A stretch of DNA of 64,000 nucleotides from Caprella mutica (lineage: Eukaryota; Arthropoda; Malacostraca; Amphipoda; Caprellidae). The stretch's first letter is position 1. Every line of letters begins with the position of its first letter. This document shows, in pieces, positions 1 through 14,445 of this stretch. The stretch covers positions 1 through 64,000 of the forward strand of contig CANNZV010000422.1 of assembly GCA_947561585.1 (NCBI GenBank), given 5' to 3'. Under the pieces are notes generated by a model, which ran no database searches, had not been told where the DNA came from, and saw nothing but the letters and a program-made list of their open reading frames with translations. A program made the position numbers and the translations under genes.

Positions 1-1712
1 CTGGAGGAGACTCTATTGAGATTAGAGGAGACTCTATAGAGACTGGAGGAGACTCTATTGAGACTGGAGGAGACTCTATTGAGACTGGAGGAGACTCTAT
101 TGAGATTAGAGGAGACTCTATTGAGACTGGAGGAGACTCTATTGAGACTGGAGGAGACTCTATTGAGACTGGAGGAGACTCTATTGAGACTGGAGGAGAC
201 TCTATTTAGACTGGAGGAGACTCTATTGAGATTAGAGGAGACTCTATAGAGACTTGAGGAGACTCTATTGAGACTGGAGGAGACTCTATTGAGACTGGAG
301 GAGACTCTATTTAGACTGGAGGAGACTCTATTGAGACTGGAGGAGACTCTATTGAGATCAGAGGAGACTCTATTGAGACTGGATGAGACTCTATTGAGAC
401 TGGAGGAGACTCTATTTAGACTGGAGGAGACTTTATTGAGACTGGAGGAGACTCTATTGAGACTGGAGGAGACTCTATTGAGACTGGAAGAGACTCTATT
501 TAGACTGGAGGAGACTCTATTGAGACTGGAGGATACTCTATTTAGACTGGAGGAAACTCTATTGATATTAGAGGAGACTCTATTGAGACTGGAGGAGACT
601 CTATTTAGACTGGAGGAGACTCTATTGAGATTAGAGGAGACTCTATAGAGACTGGAGGAGACTCTATTGAGACTGGACGAGACTTTATTGAGACTGGAGG
701 AGACTCTATTGAGATTAGAGGAGACTCTATTGAGACTGGAGGAGACTCTATTGAGACTGGAGGAGACTCAATTGAGATTAGAGGAGACTCTATTGAGACT
801 GGAGGAGACTCTATTGAGATTAGAGGAGACTCTATTGAGACTGGAGGAGACTCTATTGAGACTGGAGCAGACTCTATTGAGTCTGGAGGAGACTCTATTT
901 AGACTGGAGGAGACTCTATTGAGATTAGAGGAGACTCTATAGAGACTGGAGGAGACTCTATTTAGACTGGAGGAGACTCTATTGAGACTGGAGGAGACTC
1001 TATTTAGACTGGAGGAGACTCTATTGAGACTGGAGGAGACTCTATTGAGATCAGAGGAGACTCTATTGAGACTGGAGGAGACTCTATTGAGACTGGAGGA
1101 GACTCTATTGAGACTGGAGGAGACTATTGAGACTGGAAGAGACTCTATTGACACTGGAGGAGACTCTATTTAGACTGGAGGAGACTCTATTGGGACTGGA
1201 GGAGACTCTATTGAGACTGGATGAGACTCTATTGAGACTGGAGGAGACTCTATTGGGACTGGAGGAGACTTTATTGAGACTGGAGGAGACTCTATTGAGA
1301 TTAGAGGAGACTCTATTGAGACTGGAGGAGACTCTATTGAGATTAGAGGAGACTCTATTGAGACTGGAGGAGACTCTATTGAGACTGGAGCAGACTCTAT
1401 TGAGTCTGGAGGAGACTCTATTTAGACTGGAGGAGACTCTATTGAGATTAGAGGAGACTCTATAGAGACTGGAGGAGACTCTATTGAGACTGGAGGAGAC
1501 TCTATTGAGACTGTAGGAGACTCTATTTAGACTGGAGGAGACTCTATTGAGACTGGAGGAGACTCTATTGAGATCAGAGGAGACTCTATTGAGATCAGAG
1601 GAGACTCTATTGAGACTGGAGGAGACTCTATTGAGACTGGAGGAGACTCTATTGAGACTGGAGGAGACTCTATTCAGACTGGAGGAGACTCTATTGAGAC
1701 TAGAAGAGACTA

Positions 1713-4700
1713 TTGAGACTGAAGGAGACTCTATTGAGATTAGAGGAGACTCTATTGAGACTGGAGGAGACTCTATTGAGATCAGAGGAGACTCTATTGA
1801 GACTGGATGAGACTCTATTGAGACTGGAGGAGACTCTATTTAGACTGGAGGAGACTCTATTGAGACTGGAGAAGACTCTATTGAGACTGGAGGAGACTCT
1901 ATTGAGACTGGAGGAGACTCTATTTAGACTAGAAAGACTCTATTGAGACTGGAGGAGACTCTATTTAGACTGTAGGAGACTCTTTTGATATTAGAGGAGA
2001 CTCTATTCAGACTGGGAGAGACTATTGAGACTGGAGGAGACTCTATTGAGACTGGAGGAGACTATTGAGACTGGAAGAGACTCTATTGAGACTGGAGGAG
2101 ACTCTATTTAGACTGGAGGAGACTCTATTGGGACTGGAGGAGACTCTATTGAGACTGGATGAGACTCTATTGAGACTGGAGGAGACTCTATTGGGACTGG
2201 AGGAGACTTTATTGAGACTGGAGGAGACTCTATTGAGACTGGAGGAGAATCTATTGAGACTGGAGGACACTTTATTGAGACTGGAGGAGACTCTATTGGG
2301 ACTGGAGGAGAATCTATAGAGACTGGAGGAGACTCTATTGAGACTGGATGAGACTCTATTGAGACTGGAGGAGACTCTATTGAGACTGGAAGAGACTCTA
2401 TTGGGACTGGAGGAGACTCTATTGAGACTGGAGGAGACTCTATTGAGACTGGAGGAGACTCTATTGAGAGTGGAGGAGACTCTATTGAGACTGGAGGAGA
2501 CTCTTTTGAGATTAGAGGAGACTCTATTGAGACTGGAGAAGATTATTGAGACTGGAGGAGACTCTATTGGGACTGGAGGAAACTCTATTTAGACTGGAGG
2601 AGACTCTATTGAGACTTGAGGAGACTCTATTTAGACTGGAGGAGACTCTATTGATATTAGAGGAGACTCTATTGAGACTGGGGGAGACTATTGAGACTGG
2701 AGGAGACTCTATTGAGACTGGAGGAGACTCTATTGAGACTGGAGGAGACTCTATTTAGACTGGAGGAGACTCTATTGAGATTAGAGGAGACTCTATAGAG
2801 ACTGGAGGAGACTCTATTGAGACTGGAGGAGACTCTATTGAGACTGGAGGAGACTCTATTTAGACTGGAGGAGACTCTATTGAGACTGGAGGAGAATCTA
2901 TTGAAACTGGAGGAGACTCTACTGAGACTGGAGGAGACTCTATTTAGACTGGAGGAGACTCTATTGAGATTAGAGGAGACTCTATTGAGACTGGAGAAGA
3001 CTCTATTGAGATTAGAGGAGACTCTATTGAGACTGGAGGAGAATCTATTGAAACTGGAGGAAACTCTACTGAGACTGGAGGAGACTCTATTTAGACTGGA
3101 GGAGACTCTATTGAGATTAGAGGAGACTCTATAGAGACTGGAGGAGACTCTATTGAGACTGGCGGAGACTCTATTGTGACTGGAGGAGACTCTATTGAGA
3201 TTAGAGGAGACTCTATTGAGACTGGAGGAGACTCTATTGAGATTAGAGGAGACTCTATTAAGACTGGAGGAGACTCTATTGAGATTAGAGGAGACTCTAT
3301 TGAGACTGGAGGAGACTCTATTGAGACTGGAGCAGACTCTATTGAGTCTGGAGGAGACTCTATTTAGACTGGAGGAGACTCTATTGAGATTAGAGGAGAC
3401 TCTATAGAGACTGGAGGAGACTCTATTGAGACTGGAGGAGACTCTATTGAGACTGTAGGAGACTCTATTTAGACTGGAGGAGACTCTATTGAGACTGGAG
3501 GAGACTCTATTGAGATCAGAGGAGACTCTATTGAGACTGGAGGAGACTCTAATGAGACTGGAGGAGACTCTATTGAGACTGGAGGAGACTCTATTGAGAC
3601 TGGAGGAAACTCTATTGAGACTGGAGGAGACTCTATTGAGACTAGAGGAGACTTTATTGAGACTGGAGGAGACTCTATTGAGATCAGAGGAGACTCTATT
3701 GAGACTGGAGGAGACTCTATTGAGATTAGAGGAGACTCTATTGAGACTGGAGGAGACTCTATTGAGATTAGAGGAGACTCTATTGAGACTGGAGGAGACT
3801 CTATTGAGACTGGAGGAGACTCTATTGAGACTGGAGGAGACTCTATTGAGACTGGAGGAGACTCTATTTAGACTGGAGGAGACTCTATTGAGATTAGAGG
3901 AGACTCTATAGAGACTGGAGGAGACTCTATTGAGACTGGAGGAGACTCTATTGAGACTGGAGGAGACTCTATTTAGACTGGAGGAGACTCTATTGAGACT
4001 GGAGGAGACTCTATTGAGATCAGAGGAGACTCTATTGAGACTGGATGAGACTCTATTGAGACTGGAGGAGACTCTATTTAGACTGGAGGAGACTCTATTG
4101 AGATTAGAGGAGACTCTATAGAGACTGGAGGAGACTCTATTGAGACTGGAGGAGACTCTATTGAGACTGGAGGAGACTCTATTGAGATTAGAGGAGACTC
4201 TATTGAGACTGGAGGAGACTCTATTGAGACTGGAGGAGACTCTATTGAGACTGGAGGAGACTCTATTGAGACTGGAGGAGACTCTATTTAGACTGGAGGA
4301 GACTCTATTGAGATTAGAGGAGACTCTATAGAGACTTGAGGAGACTCTATTGAGACTGGAGGAGACTCTATTGAGACTGGAGGAGACTCTATTTAGACTG
4401 GAGGAGACTCTATTGAGACTGGAGGAGACTCTATTGAGATCAGAGGAGACTCTATTGAGACTGGATGAGACTCTATTGAGACTGGAGGAGACTCTATTTA
4501 GACTGGAGGAGACTTTATTGAGACTGGAGGAGACTCTATTGAGACTGGAGGAGACTCTATTGAGACTGGAAGAGACTCTATTTAGACTGGAGGAGACTCT
4601 ATTGAGACTGGAGGATACTCTATTTAGACTGGAGGAAACTCTATTGATATTAGAGGAGACTCTATTGAGACTGGAGGAGACTCTATTTAGACTGGAGGAG

Positions 4701-7700
4701 ACTCTATTGAGATTAGAGGAGACTCTATAGAGACTGGAGGAGACTCTATTGAGACTGGACGAGACTTTATTGAGACTGGAGGAGACTCTATTGAGATTAG
4801 AGGAGACTCTATTGAGACTGGAGGAGACTCTATTGAGACTGGAGGAGACTCAATTGAGATTAGAGGAGACTCTATTGAGACTGGAGGAGACTCTATTGAG
4901 ATTAGAGGAGACTCTATTGAGACTGGAGGAGACTCTATTGAGACTGGAGCAGACTCTATTGAGTCTGGAGGAGACTCTATTTAGACTGGAGGAGACTCTA
5001 TTGAGATTAGAGGAGACTCTATAGAGACTGGAGGAGACTCTATTTAGACTGGAGGAGACTCTATTGAGACTGGAGGAGACTCTATTTAGACTGGAGGAGA
5101 CTCTATTGAGACTGGAGGAGACTCTATTGAGATCAGAGGAGACTCTATTGAGACTGGAGGAGACTCTATTGAGACTGGAGGAGACTCTATTGAGACTGGA
5201 GGAGACTCTATTCAGACTGGAAGAGACTCTATTGAGACTGGAGGAGACTCTATTGAGACTGGAGGAGACTCTATTGAGACTAGAGGAGACTCTATTGAGA
5301 CTGAAGGAGACTCTATTGAGATTAGAGGACACTCTATTGAGACTGGAGGAGACTCTATTGAGATCAGAGGAGACTCTATTGAGACTGGATGAGACTCTAT
5401 TGAGACTGGAGGAGACTCTATTTAGACTGGAGGAGACTCTATTGAGACTGGAGAAGACTCTATTGAGACTGGAGGAGACTCTATTGAGACTGGAGGAGAC
5501 TCTATTTAGACTGGAGGAGACTCTATTGAGACTGGAGGAGACTCTATTTAGACTGGAGGAGACTCTATTGATATTAGAGGAGACTCTATTCAGACTGGGG
5601 GAGACTATTGAGACTGGAGGAGACTCTATTGAGACTGGAGGAGACTATTGAGACTGGAAGAGACTCTATTGACACTGGAGGAGACTCTATTTAGACTGGA
5701 GGAGACTCTATTGGGACTGGAGGAGACTCTATTGAGACTGGATGAGACTCTATTGAGACTGGAGGAGACTCTATTGGGACTGGAGGAGACTTTATTGAGA
5801 CTGGAGGAGACTCTATTGAGATTAGAGGAGACTCTATTGAGACTGGAGGAGACTCTATTGAGATTAGAGGAGACTCTATTGAGACTGGAGGAGACTCTAT
5901 TGAGACTGGAGCAGACTCTATTGAGTCTGGAGGAGACTCTATTTAGACTGGAGGAGACTCTATTGAGATTAGAGGAGACTCTATAGAGACTGGAGGAGAC
6001 TCTATTGAGACTGGAGGAGACTCTATTGAGACTGGAGGAGACTCTATTTAGACTGGAGGAGACTCTATTGAGACTGGAGGACACTCTATTGAGATCAGAG
6101 GAGACTCTATTGAGACTGGAGGAGACTCTATTGAGACTGGAGGAGACTCTATTGAGACTGGAGGAGACTCTATTCAGACTGGAGGAGACTCTATTGAGAC
6201 TGGAGGAGACTCTATTCAGACTGGAGGAGACTCTATTGAGACTAGAAGAGACTATTGAGACTGAAGGAGACTCTATTGAGATTAGAGGAGACTCTATTGA
6301 GACTGGAGGAGACTCTATTGAGATCAGAGGAGACTCTATTGAGACTGGATGAGACTCTATTGAGACTGGAGGAGACTCTATTTAGACTGGAGGAGACTCT
6401 ATTGAGACTGGAGAAGACTCTATTGAGACTGGAGGAGACTCTATTGAGACTGGAGGAGACTCTATTTAGACTAGAAAGACTCTATTGAGACTGGAGGAGA
6501 CTCTATTTAGACTGTAGGAGACTCTTTTGATATTAGAGGAGACTCTATTCAGACTGGGAGAGACTATTGAGACTGGAGGAGACTCTATTGAGACTGGAGG
6601 AGACTATTGAGACTAGAAGAGACTCTATTGAGACTGGAGGAGACTCTATTTAGACTGGAGGAGACTCTATTGGGACTGGAGGAGACTCTATTGAGACTGG
6701 ATGAGACTCTATTGAGACTGGAGGAGACTCTATTGGGACTGGAGGAGACTTTATTGAGACTGGAGGAGACTCTATTGAGACTGGAGGAGAATCTATTGAG
6801 ACTGGAGGACACTTTATTGAGACTGGAGGAGACTCTATTGGGACTGGAGGAGAATCTATAGAGACTGGAGGAGACTCTATTGAGACTGGATGAGACTCTA
6901 TTGAGACTGGAGGAGACTCTATTGAGACTGGAAGAGACTCTATTGGGACTGGAGGAGACTCTATTGAGACTGGAGGAGACTCTATTGAGACTGGAGGAGA
7001 CTCTATTGAGAGTGGAGGAGACTCTATTGAGACTGGAGGAGACTCTTTTGAGATTAGAGGAGACTCTATTGAGACTGGAGAAGATTATTGAGACTGGAGG
7101 AGACTCTATTGGGACTGGAGGAAACTCTATTTAGACTGGAGGAGACTCTATTGAGACTTGAGGAGACTCTATTTAGACTGGAGGAGACTCTATTGATATT
7201 AGAGGAGACTCTATTGAGACTGGGGGAGACTATTGAGACTGGAAGAGACTCTATTGAGACTGGAGGAGACTCTATTGAGACTGGAGGAGACTCTATTTAG
7301 ACTGGAGGAGACTCTATTGAGATTAGAGGAGACTCTATAGAGACTGGAGGAGACTCTATTGAGACTGGAGGAGACTCTATTGAGACTGGAGGAGACTCTA
7401 TTTAGACTGGAGGAGACTCTATTGAGACTGGAGGAGACTCTATTGAGATCAGAGGAGACTCTATTGAGACTGGATGAGACTCTATTGAGACTGGAGGAGA
7501 CTCTATTTAGACTGGAGGAGACTTTATTGAGACTGGAGGAGACTCTATTGAGACTGGAGGAGACTCTTTTGAGACTGGAGGAGACTCTATTTAGACTGGA
7601 GGAGACTCTATTGAGACTGGAGGATACTCTATTTAGACTGGAGGAAACTCTATTGATATTAGAGGAGACTCTATTGAGACTGGAGGAGACTCTATTTAGA

Positions 7701-10700
7701 CTGGAGGAGACTCTATTGAGATTAGAGGAGACTCTAAAGAGACTGGAGGAGAATCTATTGAGACTGGACGAGACTTTATTGAGACTGGAGGAGACTATAT
7801 TGAGATTAGAGGAGACTCTATTGAGACTGGAGGAGACTCTATTGAGACTGGAGGAGACTCTATTGAGATTAGAGGAGACTCTATTGAGACTGGAGGAGAC
7901 TCTATTGAGATTAGAGGAGACTCTATTGAGACTGGAGGAGACTCTATTGAGACTGGAGCAGACTCTATTGAGTCTGGAGGAGACTCTATTTAGACTGGAG
8001 GAGACTCTATTGAGATTAGAGGAGACTCTATAGAGACCGGAAGAGACTCTATTGAGACTGGAGGAGACTCTATTGAGACTGGAGGAGACTCTATTTAGAC
8101 TGGAGGAGACTCTATTGAGACTGGAGGAGACTCTATTGAGATCAGAGGAGACTCTATTGAGACTGGAGGAGACTCTATTGAGACTGGAGGAGACTCTATT
8201 GAGACTGGAGGAGACTCTATTCAGACTGGAGGAAACTCTATTGAGACTGGAGGAGACTCTATTGAGACTGGAGGAGACTCTATTGAGACTAGAGAAGACT
8301 CTATTGAAACTGAAGGAGACTCTATTGAGATTAGAGGAGACTCTATTGAGACTGGAGGAGACTCTATTGTGATCAGAGGAGACTCTATTGAGACTGGATG
8401 AGACTCTATTGAGACTGGAGGAGACTCTATTTAGACTGGAGGAGACTCTATTGAGACTGGAGAAGACTCTATTGAGACTGGAGGAGACTCTATTGAGACT
8501 GGAGGAGACTCTATTTAGACTGGAGGAGACTCTATTGAGACTGGAGGAGACTCTATTTAGACTGGAGGAGACTCTATTGATATTAGAGGAGACTCTATTC
8601 AGACTGGGGGAGACTATTGAGACTGGAGGAGACTCTATTGAGACTGGAGGAGACTATTGAGACTGGAAGAGACTCTATTGACACTGGAGGAGACTCTATT
8701 TAGACTGGAGGAGACTCTATTGGGACTGGAGGAGACTCTATTGAGACTGGATGAGACTCTATTGAGACTGGAGGAGACTCTATTGGGACTGGAGGAGACT
8801 TTATTGAGACTGGAGGAGACTCTATTGAGACTGGAGGAGAATCTATTGAGACTGGAGGACACTTTATTGAGACTGGAGGAGACTCTATTGGGACTGGAGG
8901 AGAATCTATAGAGACTGGAGGAGACTCTATTGAAACTGGATGAGACTCTATTGAGACTGGAGGAGACTCTATTGAGACTGGAAGAGACTCTATTGGGACT
9001 GGAGGAGACTCTATTGAGACTGGAGGAGACTCTATTGAGACTGGAGGAGACTCTATTGAGAGTGGAGGAGACTCTATTGAGACTGGAGGAGACTCTTTTG
9101 AGATTAGAGGATACTCTATTGAGAATGGAGGAGATTATTGAGACTGGAGGAGACTCTATTGGGACTGGAGGAAACTCTATTTAGACTGGAGGAGACTCTA
9201 TTGAGACTTGAGGAGACTCTATTTAGACTGGAGGAGACTCTATTGATATTAGAGGAGACTCTATTGAGACTGGGGGAGACTATTGAGACTGGAGGAGACT
9301 CTATTGAGACTGGAGGAGACTCTATTTAGACTGGAGGAGATTCTATTGGGACTGGAGGAGACTCTATTGAGACTGGAGGAGACTCTATTGGGACTGGAGG
9401 AGACTTTATTGAGACTGGAGGAGACTCTATTGAGACTGGAGGACACTTTATTGAGACTGGAGGACACTTTATTGAGACTGGAGGAGACTCTATTGGGACT
9501 GGAGGAGAATCAATAGAGACTGGAGGAGACTCTATTGAGACTGGATGAGACTCTATTGAGACTGGAGGAGACTCTTTTGAGACTGGAAGAGACTCTATTG
9601 AGACTGGATGAGACTCTTTTGAGACTGGAGGAGACTCTTTTGAGACTGGAAGAGACTCTATTGGGACTGGAGGAGACTCTATCGAGACTGGTGGAGACTC
9701 TATTGAGACTGGAAGAGACTCTATTGGGACTGGAGGAGACTCTATTGGGACTGGAGGAGACTCTATTGAGACTGGAGGAGACTCTATTGAGACTGGAGGA
9801 GACTCTTTTGAGATTAGAGGAGACTCTATTGAGACTGGAGAAGATTATTGAGACTGGAGGAGACTCTATTGGGACTGGAGGAAACTCTATTTAGACTGGA
9901 GGAGACTCTATTGAGACTTGAGGAGACTCTATTTAGACTGGAGGAGACTCTATTGATATTAGAGGAGACTCTATTGAGACTGGGGGAGACTATTGAGACT
10001 GGAGGAGACTCTATTGAGACTGGAGGAGACTCTATTGAGACTGGAGGAGACTCTATTTAGACTGGAGGAGACTCTATTGAGATTAGAGGAGACTCTATAG
10101 AGACTGGAGGAGACTCTATTGAGACTGGAGGAGACTCTATTGAGACTGGAGGAGACTCTATTTAGACTGGAGGAGACTCTATTGAGACTGGAGGAGACTC
10201 TATTGAGATCAGAGGAGACTCTATTGAGACTGGATGAGACTCTATTGAGACTGGAGGAGACTCTATTTAGACTGGAGGAGACTTTATTGAGACTGGAGGA
10301 GACTCTATTGAGACTGGAGGAGACTCTTTTGAGACTGGAGGAGACTCTATTTAGACTGGAGGAGACTCTATTGAGACTGGAGGATACTCTATTTAGACTG
10401 GAGGAAACTCTATTGATATTAGAGGAGACTCTATTGAGACTGGAGGAGACTCTATTTAGACTGGAGGAGACTCTATTGAGATTAGAGGAGACTCTAAAGA
10501 GACTGGAGGAGACTCTATTGAGACTGGACGAGACTTTATTGAGACTAGAGGAGACTATATTGAGATTAGAGGAGACTCTATTGAGACTGGAGGAGACTCT
10601 ATTGAGACTGGAGGAGACTCTATTGAGATTAGAGGAGACTCTATTGAGACTGGAGGAGACTCTATTGAGATTAGAGGAGACTCTATTGAGACTGGAGGAG

Positions 10701-13700
10701 ACTCTATTGAGACTGGAGCAGACTCTATTGAGTCTGGAGGAGACTCTATTTAGACTGGAGGAGACTCTATTGAGATTAGAGGAGAATCTATAGAGACTGG
10801 AAGAGACTCTATTGAGACTGGAGGAGACTCTATTGAGACTGGAGGAGACTCTATTTAGACTGGAGGAGACTCTATTGAGACTGGAGGAGACTCTATTGAG
10901 ATCAGAGGAGACTCTATTGAGACTGGAGGAGACTCTATTGAGACTGGAGGAGACTCTATTGAGACTGGAGGAGACTCTATTCAGACTGGAGGAAACTCTA
11001 TTGAGACTGGAGGAGACTCTATTGAGACTGGAGGAGACTCTATTGAGACTAGAGAAGACTCTATTGAGACTGAAGGAGACTCTATTGAGATTAGAGGAGA
11101 CTCTATTGAGACTGGAGGAGACTCTATTGAGATCAGAGGAGACTCTATTGAGACTGAATGAGACTCTATTGAGACTGGAGGAGACTCTATTTAGACTGGA
11201 GGAGACTCTATTGAGACTGGAGAAGACTCTATTGAGACTGGAGGAGACTCTATTGAGACTGGAGGAGACTCTATTTAGACTGGAGGAGACTCTATTGAGA
11301 CTGGAGGAGACTCTATTTAGACTGGAGGAGACTCTATTGATATTAGAGGAGACTCTATTCAGACTGGGGGAGACTATTGAGACTGGAGGAGACTCTATTG
11401 AGACTGGAGGAGACTATTGAGACTGGAAGAGACTCTATTGATACTGGAGGAGACTCTATTTAGACTGGAGGAGACTCTATTGGGACTGGAGGAGACTCTA
11501 TTGAGACTGGATGAGACTCTATTGAGACTGGAGGAGACTCTATTGGGACTGGAGGAGACTTTATTGAGACTGGAGGAGACTCTATTGAGACTGGAGGAGA
11601 ATCTATTGAGACTGGAGGACACTTTATTGAGACTGGAGGAGACTCTATTGGGACTGGAGGAGAATCTATAGAGACTGGAGGAGACTCTATTGAGACTGGA
11701 TGAGACTCTATTGAGACTGGAGGAGACTCTATTGAGACTGGAAGAGACTCTATTGGGACTGGAGGAGACTCTATTGAGACTGGAGGAGACTCTATTGAGA
11801 CTTGAGGAGACTCTATTTAGACTGGAGGAGACTCTATTGATATTAGAGGAGACTCTATTGAGACTGGGGGAGACTATTGAGACTGGAGGAGACTCTATTG
11901 AGACTGGAGGAGACTCTATTTAGACTGGAGGAGATTCTATTGGGACTGGAGGAGACTCTATTGAGACTGGAGGAGACTCTATTGGGACTGGAGGAGACTT
12001 TATTGAGACTGGAGGAGACTCTATTGAGACTGGAGGAGACTCTATTGAGACTGGAGGACACTTTATTGAGACTGGAGGACACTTTATTGAGACTGGAGGA
12101 GACTCTATTGGGACTGGAGGAGAATCAATAGAGACTGGAGGAGACTCTATTGAGACTGGATGAGACTCTATTAAAACTGGAGGAGACTCTTTTGAGACTG
12201 GAAGAGACTCTATTGGGACTGGAGGAGACTCTATTGAGACTGGATGAGACTCTTTTGAGACTGGAGGAGACTCTTTTGAGACTGGAAGAGACTCTATTGG
12301 GACTGGAGGAGACTCTATCGAGACTGGTGGAGACTCTATTGAGACTGGAAGAGACTCTATTGGGACTGGAGGAGACTCTATTGGGACTGGAGGAGACTCT
12401 ATTGAGACTGGAGGAGACTCTATTGAGACTGGAAGAGACTCTATTGGGACTGGAGGAGACTCTATTGAGACTGGAGGAGACTCTATTGAGACTGGAGGAG
12501 ACTCTATTGAGAGTGGAGGAGACTCTATTGAGACTGAAGGAAACTCTTTTGAGATTAGAGGAGACTCTATTGAGACTGGAGGAGATTATTGAGACTGGAG
12601 GAGACTCTATTGGAACTGGAGGAAACTCTATTGAGACTGGAGGAGACTCTATTGAGACTATAGGAGACTCTATTGGGACTGGAGGAAACTCTATTGAGAC
12701 TGGAGGAGACTCTATTGAGACTAGAGAAGACTCTATTGAGACTGAAGGAGACTCTATTGAGATTAGAGGAGACTCTATTTAGACTGGAGGAGACTCTATT
12801 GAGACTGGAGAAGACTCTATTGAGACTGGAGGAGACTCTATTGAGACTTGAGGAGACTCTATTTAGACTGGAGGAGACTCTATTGAGACTGGAGGAGACT
12901 CTATTTAGACTGGAGGAGACTCTATTGATATTAGAGGAGACTCTATTCAGACTGGGGGAGACTATTGAGACTGGAGGAGACTCTATTGAGACTGGAGGAG
13001 ACTATTGAGACTGGAAGAGACTCTATTGACACTGGAGGAGACTCTATTTAGACTGGAGGAGACTCTATTGGGACTGGAGGAGACTCTATTGAGACTGGAT
13101 GAGACTCTATTGAGACTGGAGGAGACTCTATTGGGACTGGAGGAGACTTTATTGAGACTGGAGGAGACTCTATTGAGACTGGAGAAGAATCTATTGAGAC
13201 TGGAGGACACTTTATTGAGACTGAAGGAGACTCTATTGGGACTGGAGGAGAATCTATAGAGACTGGAGGAGACTCTATTGAGATTAGAGGAGACTCTATA
13301 GAGACTGGAGGAGACTCTATTGAGACTGGAGGAGGCTCTATTGAGACTGGAGGAGACTCTATTTAGACTGGAGGAGACTCTATTGAGATTAGAGGAGACT
13401 CTATTGAGACTGGAGAAGACTCTATTGAGATTAGAGGAGACTCTATTGAGACTGGAGGAGAATCTATTGAAACTGGAGGAGACTCTACTGAGACTGGAGG
13501 AGACTCTATTTAGACTGGAGGAGACTCTATTGAGATTAGAGGAGACTCTATAGAGACTGGAGGAGACTCTATTAAGACTGGCGGAGACTCTATTGTGACT
13601 GGAGGAGACTCTATTGAGATTAGAGGAGACTCTATTGAGACTGGAGGAGACTCTATTGAGATTAGAGGAGACTCTATTGAGACAGGAGGAGACTCTATTG

Positions 13701-14240
13701 AGATTAGAGGAGACTCTATTGAGACTGGAGGAGACTCTATTGAGACTGGAGCAGACTCTATTGAGTCTGGAGGAGACTCTATTTAGACTGGAGGAGACTC
13801 TATTTGGACTGGAGGAGACTCTATTGGGACTGGAGGAGACTCTATTGAGACTGGAGGACACTTTATTGAGACTGGAGGAGACTCTATTGGGACTGGAGGA
13901 GAATCAATAGAGACTGGAGGAGACTCTATTGAGACTGGATGAGACTCTATTGAGACTGGAGGAGACTCTTTTGAGACTGGAAGAGACTCTATTGGGACTG
14001 GAGGAGACTCTATTGAGACTGGATGAGACTCTTTTGAGACTGGAGGAGACTCTTTTGAGACTGGAAGAGACTCTATTGGGACTGGAGGAGACTCTATCGA
14101 GACTGGTGGAGACTCTATTGAGACTGGAAGAGACTCTATTGGGACTGGAGGAGACTCTATTGGGACTGGAGGAGACTCTATTGAGACTGGAGGAGACTCT
14201 ATTGAGACTGGAAGAGACTCTATTGAGACTGGAGGAGATT
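1713..14240 (+). repeat. Higher-order repeat, copy 1 (about 12.5 kb)
   Basis: The ordered series of unit variants in this stretch reappears at 21,462-34,030. The offset is 19,749 bp through about 9.4 kb and then 19,770-19,791 bp, so the copies differ by gain or loss of one to two units. Long blocks match exactly in translation: the 423-bp block at 3,489 matches 23,238, the 879-bp block at 12,983 matches 32,774, and the 1,000-bp stretch from 5,064 matches 24,813. Only scattered substitutions were noticed, such as base 8,038 (GACCGG here, GACTGG in the partner). Confidence 0.9.
7359..10118 (+). repeat. 2.76-kb higher-order repeat, followed by a second copy at 10,119
   Basis: Variant strings beginning at 7,359, 8,052 and 8,657 recur at 10,119, 10,812 and 11,417, a constant 2,760-bp offset. 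A similar relation holds in the 20-kb-distant copy (27.1-29.9 kb against 29.9-32 kb). This is a second, smaller scale of tandem duplication nested in the larger one. Confidence 0.85.
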
Positions 14241-14445
14241 ATTGAGACTGGAGGAGACTCTATTGGAACTGGAGGAAACTCTATTGAGACTGGAGGAGAC
14301 TCTATTGAGACTGGAGGAGACTCTATTTAGACTAGAAAGACTCTATTGAGACTGGAGGAGACTCTATTTAGACTGTAGGAGACTCTTTTGATATTAGAGG
14401 AGACTCTATTCAGACTGGGAGAGACTATTGAGACTGGAGGAGACT